A stretch of 19,927 nucleotides of DNA. Origin: an uncultured Eubacterium sp. GTDB lineage: Bacteria > Bacillota > Clostridia > Oscillospirales > Acutalibacteraceae. Under the pieces are notes generated by a model. It was given only the letters and a program-made list of their open reading frames with translations. It did no database searches and had not been told where the DNA came from. Both the position numbers and the translations under genes were made by a program. The stretch lies in assembly GCA_905233805.1 (NCBI GenBank), contig CAJOER010000059.1:1-19927 (forward strand). The letters run 5' to 3'. Shown one piece after another: positions 6,192 through 14,536 of this stretch. Positions within the stretch are counted from its first letter, which is position 1, and every line of letters begins with the position of its first letter.

Positions 6192-6223
6192 ATTATTACT
6201 CCTTTTATTATAATATTTCCTTT

Positions 6224-6727
6224 TTATTCTTCAATATACGTAGGCGCGTTTTTCGGGGATTTACCCTTGATTACGTTATGGTAATACGCGTAGGTCATTG
6301 GCGTATCGTTTTCGTCAATTATCTCCGCGCCGATAACCTCGCCGAGGAATACCGTATGGGTTTCGCTCTCCATAGCGTCAATAACCTTGCAGGTTATATA
6401 CGCAATCGCGCCGTCAACTATCGGAAGAAAGTCCCTGAGTTCGGGCTTTTCGGTAAACTTATCCGAGTCTTTTCCGCTTTTAAAACCGAAGTTGCCGATA
6501 ATCGCGGGAGAGCTGTTTTCGCCGAGCACGTTAATTGCAAACATACCGGAGTTTTTTATACAGGCGTTAGTAAAATTATCGTGGTTAATGCTTATCGCAA
6601 CCGTTGCAGGCGACGATGTAACCTGCATGGCGGAATTTGCCGTGCAGCCCGTCGGCCTTCCTCCTTCGGCCCACGACGTAATAACGTAAACGCCGTATGA
6701 AAGCTTAGTAAATGTAAAATTATTCAT
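6224..6727 (-). CDS. Flavin reductase-like FMN-binding split-barrel protein
   Basis: A 167-residue flavoprotein. The FMN-binding region is seen at residues 27-55 (GCTANSAMQVTSSPATVAISI then NFTNACI), and the fold continues to FLGEVIGAEI at about 127-136. In related clostridial NADH:rubredoxin oxidoreductases (Hrb type) a linker like SPKNAPTY leads into a rubredoxin domain. Here the protein stops four residues after that linker, so the rubredoxin is absent. The next gene, rubrerythrin, has its own rubredoxin domain, so electrons could pass from NAD(P)H through this FMN protein to rubrerythrin. ATG 6727 has AAGGAG upstream and a clear promoter. The electron route is inference. Confidence 0.9.
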   Translation of the reverse strand: MNNFTFTKLSYGVYVITSWAEGGRPTGCTANSAMQVTSSPATVAISINHDNFTNACIKNSGMFAINVLGENSSPAIIGNFGFKSGKDSDKFTEKPELRDFLPIVDGAIAYITCKVIDAMESETHTVFLGEVIGAEIIDENDTPMTYAYYHNVIKGKSPKNAPTYIEE

Positions 6728-6747
6728 ACTATCAGCTCCTTATATTG

Positions 6748-6776
6748 ATTATACCATAAGAGGGATACCGTTTCAA
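6748..6776 (-). promoter_or_regulatory. Sigma-A promoter of flavin reductase-rubrerythrin operon
   Basis: On the minus strand TTGAAA (6771-6776) and TATAAT (6748-6753) are 17 bp apart. The -35 box touches the stop codon of the CotH-family gene. No terminator fits between them, so read-through from that gene is possible. Confidence 0.85.
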
Positions 6777-9452
6777 TTATTTTACTTTTACTTTTTTTGC
6801 AATCCAGCTGCCCGTATACTTTTTGCCGCCCTTAGTTTTATATGAGCGTACAAATATGTAATACGTTCCCTTCTTCTTCATTTTAAGGGCCTTTGCCTTT
6901 TTCTTCGCGCCCTTTACCGTTTTAACGGTTTTCTTTGCGCTCTTGCTCTTTGCATACGCAACGTCGTAGCCCGAAGCTTTTTTGTCGGCATTCCACTTAA
7001 CCTTAATCTTCTTGCCCGAAGGCGCGGCCTTTACGCCCTTTACTGCATTTACATAGCAGTAATTAACGTTTGAATATTTACCTCTCTGCCACTTACCTTT
7101 TTTGTAAACGTAAGGAGCAACCTGAATCTGATATGCGCCGTTCTTTTTGAGTTTCTTAACCGTATAACTTCCCTTACCGCAGGTCCATGCATAACTCCAC
7201 TTTTTAGTGCCTGCCTTGCGGTAACGGAGCCTGTAATTAGTTGTGCCTTTTACTTTTTTGAACTTAACCTTAACGGTCTTTTTGTTTGCGTTTACCGTTG
7301 AACTGATTTTAACCTTTTTAATTTTGCTGTTTTCCTTGGCGGCGTCAGCCTTGGCTTTACCCGGAGCAAAACCGCTCTTAGAGGTAACCTTAACGGTCTT
7401 TCTGCTTATTTCTTTTTTACAGGAGGTGCAGTAAACAACCTCGTCATAGGAAGTTGCGCTGACCTTTTCCTTAACCGCAGACGCGGGGGTATGAACATGC
7501 TTGCTGAGGTCTGCGCTGAGCCAGTCGGCACGGCTTGAAAGCCATTTTTTAATACCGCTTGAAATACCTTTAGCGTCGTAATCATTCCCTTTGTCGTGCC
7601 TGATATTATTCATTTTTCCGCTCTTTGCAACGGTATTTGCGTAATAATCGACCGAATGAAGAACGCCGGTGTCGTCGGTTTTATTTCCGAGAAGAACCTG
7701 CGTAGCAGGCTCAATAATATCGAACCAGTATGTCTTTGCGCAAGCCCAGAAATCGCCGCAGTTAGTCGCAAGCGCGCCGTAGAAGCTGCGCGGGGAAAGC
7801 TTATCCGTATCGTAAGTGGTAGTTGAGTCAGTCGCTCTCCAGCGGTAAATTCTTGTATTCTTTGTATACCAGCCGTCGGGACTTGTATAACTGTAACCCC
7901 AGCGCGAGTCCTCTTCTTTATCATAGCCGAGAGCCTCGTCCATATCCCACATCGGGCCTGCGTAGAGTTTGCTGTCAACGCTGTCGGAATCCTTATAGAA
8001 ATAAGTGGATGAAACCGAGGAGTCCATATTGTCGCAGTCAAGAAGCTCGCTCCACTTTTTGCCGCGGTATTGTGCTTTCGGAGCGGGGTTTGTAACCTTT
8101 TTCGGTCCTCTGATTATCTCGTATCCGAGGTCGCTGCAATCGGTTACAACGGTTTTGCTCGGTACCGTACCTCCGTTATAAACCGCGCCGCCGAGCGCAT
8201 AGAACAAATCGTAAGAATAGTTAACCATATCCTTAGACGCATAGTCGCAGCTCTTTAAAACCCAGCCCTGGCGGTTGTAGCCGCAGAAGCCTGCGCCCTC
8301 GTCCTCCCAGCGGTTGGATATTTCAAGCTCAAACAGGTATCCGCCCGAAACATCCTCGGGGCTTTTAAGCGCGGGAGAATATTTTCTCATACCTATCTGC
8401 TGCGAGTTCGGGTTCAGCATCGACGTGGAATTTACCTCCGTTCCCTTTTCGTCAGAAAACTCCTTTATTTTTGAAACGTCTCTGCCTTCTAAATCGGTAA
8501 CCTTTTTGCCCGTATCGGGGTCGGTATATGCATTTGCTTCTTCAAGGTTTTCATATGCGTCGGTGACCTCGACTCTGTTGGAGCCAACCTCAACCTTTTC
8601 GGTAAGAAGATATGAGCCGAGATACTGCTGATTAACATACAAGTCAACGGGCTTGCCGATAACCTGATATCTTATTCCTATATACTCGGCAAAGTCATAG
8701 GTTAACTGGTTTTTAATAAGAGTATTGTCGCCTGCGTTTGCTATGAGGCACCATTTTTTCGACTTGCCCATACCTAAAAGAGCGGCTTTTTTATCGATTT
8801 TAATGTTATAAGGATTCTTTGTTCCCTTTGCGCTCCAGGTAGCGTTACCTCTTCCCTTCATATTACTGAGCACGCCGTCATAATCAACCGTGCCGTCGGG
8901 TTCGGTAACCATAATTGTTCCGCCTTCCGAAGCGGTTTTGTTTTCGGAATTATTGATTTTTGCAATTGAACCGCTCTCCGTGTCAATATACACGGTGCCG
9001 ACGTCGCCCGACTTAACGGCGGTGACGCTGTACGTATTACTGTCGAGCTTAACGCTGTAAGTCTTTACAACAGCGCCGGCGTTTATATCTTTAAATACGT
9101 CGCTTGCTTCACCGTTTGAAACGGCAACGCCGTCAACGCTTGCGCTTGACGCGGTAAACCAGAGTTTTAGGTTGTTACAGTCGGCGTTTGACGGAAGGAA
9201 AAGATAATAATTATTCTCCGAACTTGCCCGCTTGTGCGCGGCAACGGCGCCGACCATAGTCGTTTTATTGTCTTCGGAATATGCGGTGATATCCGACTGT
9301 TTTATAGTGTTTTCGGGGTCCGCCCAGAATTCAAGTGTGTTTGAATCAAGCGTTCCCGGGTCGCTTACTGCAGCAAGCGCATTTACAGGCGCAAGCGCAA
9401 GTGACGACAGAATAATCGCCAGCGAAAGAACAATGCTGAGTGTTTTTTTCAT
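6777..9452 (-). CDS. Secreted CotH-kinase-family protein with lysine-rich Fn3-like C-terminus (paralogue B)
   Basis: An 891-residue exported protein. Signal peptide at residues 1-28 (MKKTLSIVLS start, ALA end). An N-terminal beta-rich region spans about 30-190. The CotH domain covers about 195-650: KGRGNATW (199-206), KSKKWCLIANAGDNTLIKNQ (230-249), LYVNQQYLGSYLLTEKV, GGYLFELE and the metal-site-like GPMWDMD (499-505). CotH proteins are atypical secreted kinases that phosphorylate spore-coat proteins in Bacillus; family members also occur on clostridial surfaces. Next comes a CxxC segment (CTSCKKEISR, 675-684) and two fibronectin-III-like repeats; the last 191 residues hold 55 lysines and about 4 acidic residues, suggesting electrostatic binding to cell wall or glycans. 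No sorting motif, S-layer or dockerin domain was seen. Compared with the upstream paralogue, 13 conserved residues are missing between 474 and 475, so kinase activity is doubtful. GGGAGG lies before ATG. Confidence 0.9.
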   Translation of the reverse strand: MKKTLSIVLSLAIILSSLALAPVNALAAVSDPGTLDSNTLEFWADPENTIKQSDITAYSEDNKTTMVGAVAAHKRASSENNYYLFLPSNADCNNLKLWFTASSASVDGVAVSNGEASDVFKDINAGAVVKTYSVKLDSNTYSVTAVKSGDVGTVYIDTESGSIAKINNSENKTASEGGTIMVTEPDGTVDYDGVLSNMKGRGNATWSAKGTKNPYNIKIDKKAALLGMGKSKKWCLIANAGDNTLIKNQLTYDFAEYIGIRYQVIGKPVDLYVNQQYLGSYLLTEKVEVGSNRVEVTDAYENLEEANAYTDPDTGKKVTDLEGRDVSKIKEFSDEKGTEVNSTSMLNPNSQQIGMRKYSPALKSPEDVSGGYLFELEISNRWEDEGAGFCGYNRQGWVLKSCDYASKDMVNYSYDLFYALGGAVYNGGTVPSKTVVTDCSDLGYEIIRGPKKVTNPAPKAQYRGKKWSELLDCDNMDSSVSSTYFYKDSDSVDSKLYAGPMWDMDEALGYDKEEDSRWGYSYTSPDGWYTKNTRIYRWRATDSTTTYDTDKLSPRSFYGALATNCGDFWACAKTYWFDIIEPATQVLLGNKTDDTGVLHSVDYYANTVAKSGKMNNIRHDKGNDYDAKGISSGIKKWLSSRADWLSADLSKHVHTPASAVKEKVSATSYDEVVYCTSCKKEISRKTVKVTSKSGFAPGKAKADAAKENSKIKKVKISSTVNANKKTVKVKFKKVKGTTNYRLRYRKAGTKKWSYAWTCGKGSYTVKKLKKNGAYQIQVAPYVYKKGKWQRGKYSNVNYCYVNAVKGVKAAPSGKKIKVKWNADKKASGYDVAYAKSKSAKKTVKTVKGAKKKAKALKMKKKGTYYIFVRSYKTKGGKKYTGSWIAKKVKVK

Positions 9453-9480
9453 AACAAAAATCCTCCCTTTAACAGTGAAT

Positions 9481-9490
9481 TGTCTATTAT
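9481..9490 (-). repeat. Direct repeat TGTCTATTAT, leader copy of cotH B
   Basis: TGTCTATTAT (ATAATAGACA on the coding strand) in the leader, close to the ribosome site. An identical copy lies 101 bp upstream at 9582-9591. The same pair occurs before the other cotH gene. Confidence 0.7.
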
Positions 9491-9519
9491 TTTTTATAAA
9501 TAATAATATTTATATTTAT

Positions 9520-9548
9520 ATAATAACACCGCTATTTTTCATAATCAA
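9520..9548 (-). promoter_or_regulatory. Promoter of cotH paralogue B
   Basis: On the minus strand TTGATT (9543-9548) and TATTAT (9520-9525) are 17 bp apart. Exactly the same boxes and spacing precede the other cotH gene, while the spacer sequence differs, which supports a functional promoter. Confidence 0.75.
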
Positions 9549-9581
9549 CCGCTAAGGCCTTTTTCGTAAGGTCCTACAAAT

Positions 9582-9591
9582 TGTCTATTAT
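9582..9591 (-). repeat. Direct repeat TGTCTATTAT, upstream copy of cotH B
   Basis: Lies about 34 bp upstream of the -35 box, inside a longer block (9575-9609) shared with the other cotH gene: CTACAAATTGTCTATTATT, then a T-run, GTGCATT and TGTC. Possible activator or repressor site. Confidence 0.65.
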
Positions 9592-9617
9592 TATTTTGTG
9601 CATTTTGTCATAGATAA

Positions 9618-9656
9618 ATTAAAACGGACGGTTCCGTATGAACCGTCCGTTTTAAT
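9618..9656 (-). terminator. Intrinsic terminator after cotH paralogue A
   Basis: A 17-bp perfect stem (9618-9634 with 9640-9656) and 5-base loop. The GC core CGGACGGTTC is flanked by AAAA/TTTT. It follows the stop codon of the upstream gene by a few bases and separates the two cotH genes into distinct transcripts. Confidence 0.9.
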
Positions 9657-9664
9657 GATATATT

Positions 9665-12600
9665 CTATACGTTAATTGTTTCTGTCGGCGAGTAATAAAC
9701 TTCACCGTCAGAGTCTACAATAAAAGCACGAACCCTTATTATACCGCTCTGTGACGCTTTGAATGTAAGGGCAAATTCGTTTGCTCCGTCGCTTGCAGCG
9801 GCAATCTTAACTCTGACTTGCGAATCAGCCTGAGCAGACTCAAGATCGGCAAGTGCTTCGTCAGACGCATTTCTGCCGTACATCCAGCCGCGCTGTGTAA
9901 TTTTAGCGCTTCCTGACGCGCGTGTTGCAAGAACCGTATAGTTCGGAGCATTTGGCGTTACGTTGATAATATTGACAATGGGAGCAACTTCTGCATCATC
10001 TATGGGCGTAACGGTTACGCTTGCGCCTACAAAGAAGGTGTATTTATCGCCGTATGCCACAGTTACATTGTTAATAGCCCAGCCCGCTGCTCCTGCCGAT
10101 TTTAGCGTTACCTTTGTATCATAAGGAACCGTCGCGGTATCTCCGTCAACCGTTCCGGCGGAAACCGTAATATCGGCGCCGGGCGCGGTTACCGTGTAGG
10201 TTATATCGGACTTCTCATACCTTGCCGTATACGTTGCCGAAGCAGTATTTGATTTTATCTCAGCATCACTCTTATTGTATCCCGTAAATGTGTATCCGGG
10301 GTATGCGGGCGCCGCCGGAACCGCGTCTGCAACAGCAGTCTGATATTCAGAAACGCTTATGTCTTTAAAGGCTTTAATAGTGTTTCCGTACTTGTCGGGA
10401 ACAAGAGTAAGGTCGGTATAAGCAACGCTTGAGTAAGTATCGGTAGTTGAAACGAGTTTACCGTTAATCTGCCAGCCGAGGAAAGTAGTTCCTTCGGGAC
10501 GTATTGCAGTTACCGTATACTTTGTACCGTATTCAAATACCTTTGTTACCAACGAGCCGTTTGTTTCAATAGAGCCTTCGACCGTGCCGAGGTCCGTTGA
10601 AGCAACAGTTATGCTTACGCCTGCAGGTGAAATAACTTCGTTTTTAGTATCAAGAACTTCGCCGCCGTATTTTGCCTCCCACCTGTCATAGCCCGCTTCC
10701 TTATTCGTAGCGTCCTTATGAGAGTACTCGGTTATTACGTTAATGTCGGTTGTATGGCTATCATCATTTTTACAGTGCTGAACTGCCGATGCGCTCCACT
10801 TGTTTTCGCCCGTGCCTGAACCGCCGTTCCAGATAACGTCAACAGCGCCCGTAAAATCATGTCCGAACGAGGGAGTTATATCCGTTTTAACGTATTCACA
10901 TCCGCTGCAGGAATAAACCGTTTCACCGTTTTGAGTACAGCTTGCCTCGGATGAGGATGTAACCGAAAGCGAGTGGGGTTTCGTATCGGCGGATTCATTA
11001 TATACGGCGTCTGCCGTTACGTCGGAAATTGTGCCCCAGGTGTACTTTGTATGCACGCTTTCATCAAAGCTTACCGCCGTGTTTCCGGGTACTGCAATAC
11101 TGTCCGCAGCCGTGCCTTCGGGATATTCTTCTTCAGATACCGTAGTTCCCGAATAATCAACAAATTTAACAGTATACTTCTGAACGTCAGCCTGATTGCC
11201 GATGATTACCACGTTATTAATTGCGGCATTACCCGAGACTTCCCCTGCAATAACATTTGTACCGTTTATTGCTATATCGTTTTCAACGGCAATTCTGATA
11301 TATATCTTACTCTTTCCGTTACATTCAGCGGGAAGCTGTACCCTTGTAAACGCCTGCTCCATAGTTTTATTAGTTGTAATAGAATATGAAGCGCCTTCAA
11401 CATCTGTATAGGTACTGCCGTCAAGCGAATACTGTACTTTATAATCTCTCGGTCCCTTCTTTGAGCCGCCGAGTTTTGCTGATATTCTTATATCCGTATA
11501 ACCGATTGCAGAAATCTCGGTTTCAAAATACGGAAGATTACCCCATGCAATCAGCGCCGTTTTATCGGGCGCAACAGTGGGGGTCTGGTCGGGTGAATTC
11601 ACGGTAGAATCGTTTACGTATAAATCGCTGCCGGACCAGATTAGTTCTGATGAAGTCTGCGCGGTTACGGAGCCGGTTAGTTTTGCCGTGCCGCTCTGTG
11701 TGCCGCCGTTTGCCGTATAGTAATAGGTTTCGCCCGTTGCATCGGCATTTTGAAGCGCACTGCTGTCGGCAGTATAATCATAATTCCACGATGCAATAAC
11801 CTCATTTTTAATAAGGTGAGAGATTTCGCAGTTATTCGACACTACCGACGTCGCTTCATAGTTAACGCCGTCTCCCGTTACGGTTACCGTTACCGTCTTG
11901 TTAACATTCCCTGCGCCGACCTCGTATTCACTGCCTGTTGCATTTGGAATTGCCACTGAGTCAGCATACCACTGATAGGTAATATAATCGTTTATTTGCG
12001 TTTTATCCGCGGCAGTAACCGAAACGCTGAGCACGTCGCCTGCGCAGGCAGTTTCGTCAATCGCAACCGAAGCTCCGCTTAAAGTACCTTTATTGATAAC
12101 GAAGTTTACGTTTCTAGTGCCCGTAAACGCGCCTTTGCCCGTAAGCACAGCCAGCGCGCTGTTTGTCGGATTTATATTGTTACTGTACTCAACCGTAAAA
12201 TCAACGTCCTCTTCAAGTTCAATGCCTTTATAGCTTACGCTGATTTTCGGCTCTTTTGCGCTGCCGTTAAAATACTGCTCTTCAACGGGCTCGACCGTAA
12301 CATCGCCGTCGTTTATGCTTATGCTGCTGAACTGAGAGTCAATCCATCCGGCGCGGTTTGAAAGCCAGGCAGTCATATCGGTTATGATACCGGCGGCGTC
12401 ATATTCCGCATCATTATCAAGATTATGTCTCAGGTTGTTCATCGTTCCCGATTTTGCAACTTTATTTGCATAGTATGAAACGGAATGAAGCGTACCGCTT
12501 TCGTCTTGCGCTTCACCGGTCAGAATTTTACTTGCCGGGGATACTCTTGACTGCCAGTAAACGCCCGCCCTGTCCCAGAAATCGCTGCAGTTAGTCGCAA

Positions 12601-14323
12601 GCGCTCCGTAGAAGGTTCTCGGGGACTGATTGTCGGATGAATAGGTAGTCGTGGAATCGTTGGCTCTCCAACGGTATATTCTCGTGTTTTTCGCGTACCA
12701 GCCGTCATAACTTGTATAGCTGTAACCCCAACGCGAACCGCTTTTATCAAAACCGAGAGACGCGTCCATATCCCAAACGGGACCGGCATAGAGTTTTCCG
12801 TCAACGCTGTCTGAATCCTTATAGAAATAAGTCGACGAGGTTGAGGAATCCATATTTTTGAAATATTCCTGAGTCCAGTAATATCTTACCGCGCTGTCGG
12901 AATCGAGAAGCTCATCCCACTTTTTACCCTGATACTGGGCTTTCGGCGCAGGATTTGTAATAGACCTTGCGCCGTTTGTAATAACAGAAAGCGCACTGAG
13001 TCCGCTGCAGTTGGTCGTAACCGACGTATTCGGAACGACGCCGCCGTTATATACCGAGCCGCCGAGCGCATAGAATAAATCGTATGAATAATTCACCATT
13101 TCTTTAGAGGCGAAATCGCAGCTTTTAACAACCCAGCCCTGACGGTTATAGCCGCAGAAGCCTGCGCCCTCGCCCTCCCAGCGGTTGGATATTTCAAGCT
13201 CGTACAGATAGCCTCCCGTAATGTCATTCGGACTTACAAGAGACGGCGAGTATCTTCTCATTCCGACCTGCTGGGCGTTTTTATCCGCCGAAAGTGTATC
13301 GGACGATGCAGCCGTGCCGTTTTCATCCTTGTATTCCTTGACAGCCGAAACGTCTCTTCCCTCTAAATCGGTAATTACCTCTCCCGTGCTCGGGTCGGTA
13401 TAAGCGTTTGCATTTTCGAGGTTTTCATATGCATCGGACACTTCAATTCTTCCCGAGCCTATTTCTACCTTTTCGGTAAGAAGATATGCGCCGAGATACT
13501 GCTGATTTACATATAAATCAACGGGCTTACCGATAACCTGATATCTTAACCCGATATATTCTGAAAAATCATAAGTAAGCTGATTTTTAATCAGGGTTTC
13601 GTCTTCGGCATTTGCAAGAAGACACCATTTTTTCGATTTTGCCATACCTAAAAGAGCGGTCTTTTTTGCGATTTTGATATTATAGGGGTTCTTCGTTCCC
13701 TTCGCGCTCCAGGTAGCGTTACCTCTTCCCTTCATCTTGTCCATTACGCCGTCAAAATCAACCGTTCCGTCAGGCTCGGTAACCATAATCGTACCGCTTT
13801 CGGATACCGATTTATCGGAAGAGTTATTAATATTTGCAATGGTACCGCTTTGAGTGTCTATATAAACAGCGCCTACATCTCCCGATTTCAGCGCGGTGAC
13901 GGTATAGGAGGTACCGCCGAGATTTATTGTATAAGTTTTTCTTACTCCTCCCGCGTCAATATCACTGAACACGTTGCTTGTTTCGCCGTTTGAAACCGCA
14001 ACGCCGTCAACGCTGGCGCTTGAAGCAGTAAACCAGAGTTTAAGGTTATTACAGTCTGCGTTAGAGGGCAGGAAAAGATAGTAATTGCTCGAAGAGCCGG
14101 AGCGTTTATGTACGGCAACCGCGCCTACCATAGTCGTTTTATCGCCGTTTTTAAATGCCGTAATGTCATCCTGCGTTATAGTGTTTTCGGGGTCCGCCCA
14201 GAATTCAATCAGTTTTGAATCAAGCGTTCCCGGGTCGTCAACCGCAAGTGCATTGACAGGAGAAAGCACGAGCGCAGACAGAATAATTGCCAGAGATAAA
14301 GCGAAGCTGAGTATCTTTTTCAT
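9665..14323 (-). CDS. Large secreted CotH-kinase-family protein with multi-domain adhesive C-terminus (paralogue A)
   Basis: A 1552-residue exported protein. Signal peptide at 1-27 (MKKILSFALS start). The N-terminal region (30-190) and CotH domain (195-660) closely match the next gene: KGRGNATW (198-205), KSKKWCLLANA, LYVNQQYLGAY, GGYLYELE, YYWTQEYFKNMD (481-491) and GPVWDMD (514-520). Beyond 670 the protein is unrelated to its paralogue: a YDG/Ig-like unit (about 672-745), an Ig-like unit with TYQWYADS (750-832), a jelly-roll, carbohydrate-binding-like region (835-1045), an InlB-repeat-like unit with YTVKFVDYSG (1049-1110), a region with paired cysteines (CSGC at 1139-1142) and further beta-rich repeats to the end. 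Roles of these parts are inferred from appearance. No LPXTG, S-layer or dockerin motif is visible, so attachment is unclear. It probably acts at the cell surface, modifying or binding proteins or polysaccharides. It has its own promoter and terminator. Confidence 0.9.
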   Translation of the reverse strand: MKKILSFALSLAIILSALVLSPVNALAVDDPGTLDSKLIEFWADPENTITQDDITAFKNGDKTTMVGAVAVHKRSGSSSNYYLFLPSNADCNNLKLWFTASSASVDGVAVSNGETSNVFSDIDAGGVRKTYTINLGGTSYTVTALKSGDVGAVYIDTQSGTIANINNSSDKSVSESGTIMVTEPDGTVDFDGVMDKMKGRGNATWSAKGTKNPYNIKIAKKTALLGMAKSKKWCLLANAEDETLIKNQLTYDFSEYIGLRYQVIGKPVDLYVNQQYLGAYLLTEKVEIGSGRIEVSDAYENLENANAYTDPSTGEVITDLEGRDVSAVKEYKDENGTAASSDTLSADKNAQQVGMRRYSPSLVSPNDITGGYLYELEISNRWEGEGAGFCGYNRQGWVVKSCDFASKEMVNYSYDLFYALGGSVYNGGVVPNTSVTTNCSGLSALSVITNGARSITNPAPKAQYQGKKWDELLDSDSAVRYYWTQEYFKNMDSSTSSTYFYKDSDSVDGKLYAGPVWDMDASLGFDKSGSRWGYSYTSYDGWYAKNTRIYRWRANDSTTTYSSDNQSPRTFYGALATNCSDFWDRAGVYWQSRVSPASKILTGEAQDESGTLHSVSYYANKVAKSGTMNNLRHNLDNDAEYDAAGIITDMTAWLSNRAGWIDSQFSSISINDGDVTVEPVEEQYFNGSAKEPKISVSYKGIELEEDVDFTVEYSNNINPTNSALAVLTGKGAFTGTRNVNFVINKGTLSGASVAIDETACAGDVLSVSVTAADKTQINDYITYQWYADSVAIPNATGSEYEVGAGNVNKTVTVTVTGDGVNYEATSVVSNNCEISHLIKNEVIASWNYDYTADSSALQNADATGETYYYTANGGTQSGTAKLTGSVTAQTSSELIWSGSDLYVNDSTVNSPDQTPTVAPDKTALIAWGNLPYFETEISAIGYTDIRISAKLGGSKKGPRDYKVQYSLDGSTYTDVEGASYSITTNKTMEQAFTRVQLPAECNGKSKIYIRIAVENDIAINGTNVIAGEVSGNAAINNVVIIGNQADVQKYTVKFVDYSGTTVSEEEYPEGTAADSIAVPGNTAVSFDESVHTKYTWGTISDVTADAVYNESADTKPHSLSVTSSSEASCTQNGETVYSCSGCEYVKTDITPSFGHDFTGAVDVIWNGGSGTGENKWSASAVQHCKNDDSHTTDINVITEYSHKDATNKEAGYDRWEAKYGGEVLDTKNEVISPAGVSITVASTDLGTVEGSIETNGSLVTKVFEYGTKYTVTAIRPEGTTFLGWQINGKLVSTTDTYSSVAYTDLTLVPDKYGNTIKAFKDISVSEYQTAVADAVPAAPAYPGYTFTGYNKSDAEIKSNTASATYTARYEKSDITYTVTAPGADITVSAGTVDGDTATVPYDTKVTLKSAGAAGWAINNVTVAYGDKYTFFVGASVTVTPIDDAEVAPIVNIINVTPNAPNYTVLATRASGSAKITQRGWMYGRNASDEALADLESAQADSQVRVKIAAASDGANEFALTFKASQSGIIRVRAFIVDSDGEVYYSPTETINV

Positions 14324-14351
14324 AACAAAAAACCTCTCTTTAACAACAAAG

Positions 14352-14361
14352 TGTCTATTAT
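14352..14361 (-). repeat. Direct repeat TGTCTATTAT, leader copy of cotH A
   Basis: Same 10-mer as before paralogue B, at a similar distance from the start codon. Partner copy 102 bp away at 14454-14463. Confidence 0.7.
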
Positions 14362-14391
14362 CTTTTTACACTTTGCTTCATTTATAACACC

Positions 14392-14420
14392 ATAATAACA
14401 TCAGTGTTTTTTATAATCAA
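14392..14420 (-). promoter_or_regulatory. Promoter of cotH paralogue A
   Basis: On the minus strand TTGATT (14415-14420) and TATTAT (14392-14397) are 17 bp apart, identical in boxes and spacing to the promoter of paralogue B. Confidence 0.75.
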
Positions 14421-14453
14421 CAGCTAATGTGTTTTTCGTGATTCTCTACAAAT

Positions 14454-14463
14454 TGTCTATTAT
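14454..14463 (-). repeat. Direct repeat TGTCTATTAT, upstream copy of cotH A
   Basis: Lies upstream of the -35 box in the same conserved block as before paralogue B (CTACAAATTGTCTATTATT, T-run, GTGCATTATGTC). Confidence 0.65.
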
Positions 14464-14495
14464 TTTTTTGTGCATTATGTCCTGCACACAAAAAT

Positions 14496-14525
14496 AAAAA
14501 AAGCAGGCTCAACCGCCTGCTTTTT
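14496..14525 (-). terminator. Intrinsic terminator after the ACT-domain gene
   Basis: GCAGGC (14503-14508) pairs with GCCTGC (14515-14520) around a 6-base loop, with a run of A on one side and five T on the other. It ends the ior-paaK-ACT transcript just after the ACT gene; symmetry allows action in both directions. Confidence 0.9.
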
Positions 14526-14536
14526 ATGCTTAAAAA

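Noticed and set aside
7610..8041. Longer off-frame open frames inside the cotH genes on both strands
   Set aside because: They are shadows of the cotH reading frames: low-complexity, no ribosome sites, no recognisable domains.
9481..14463. TGTCTATTAT repeats as a CRISPR or transposon end
   Set aside because: Only two copies per promoter, 10 bp long, with no regular spacers, no terminal inverted repeats and no transposase. Their position around promoters fits regulation better.
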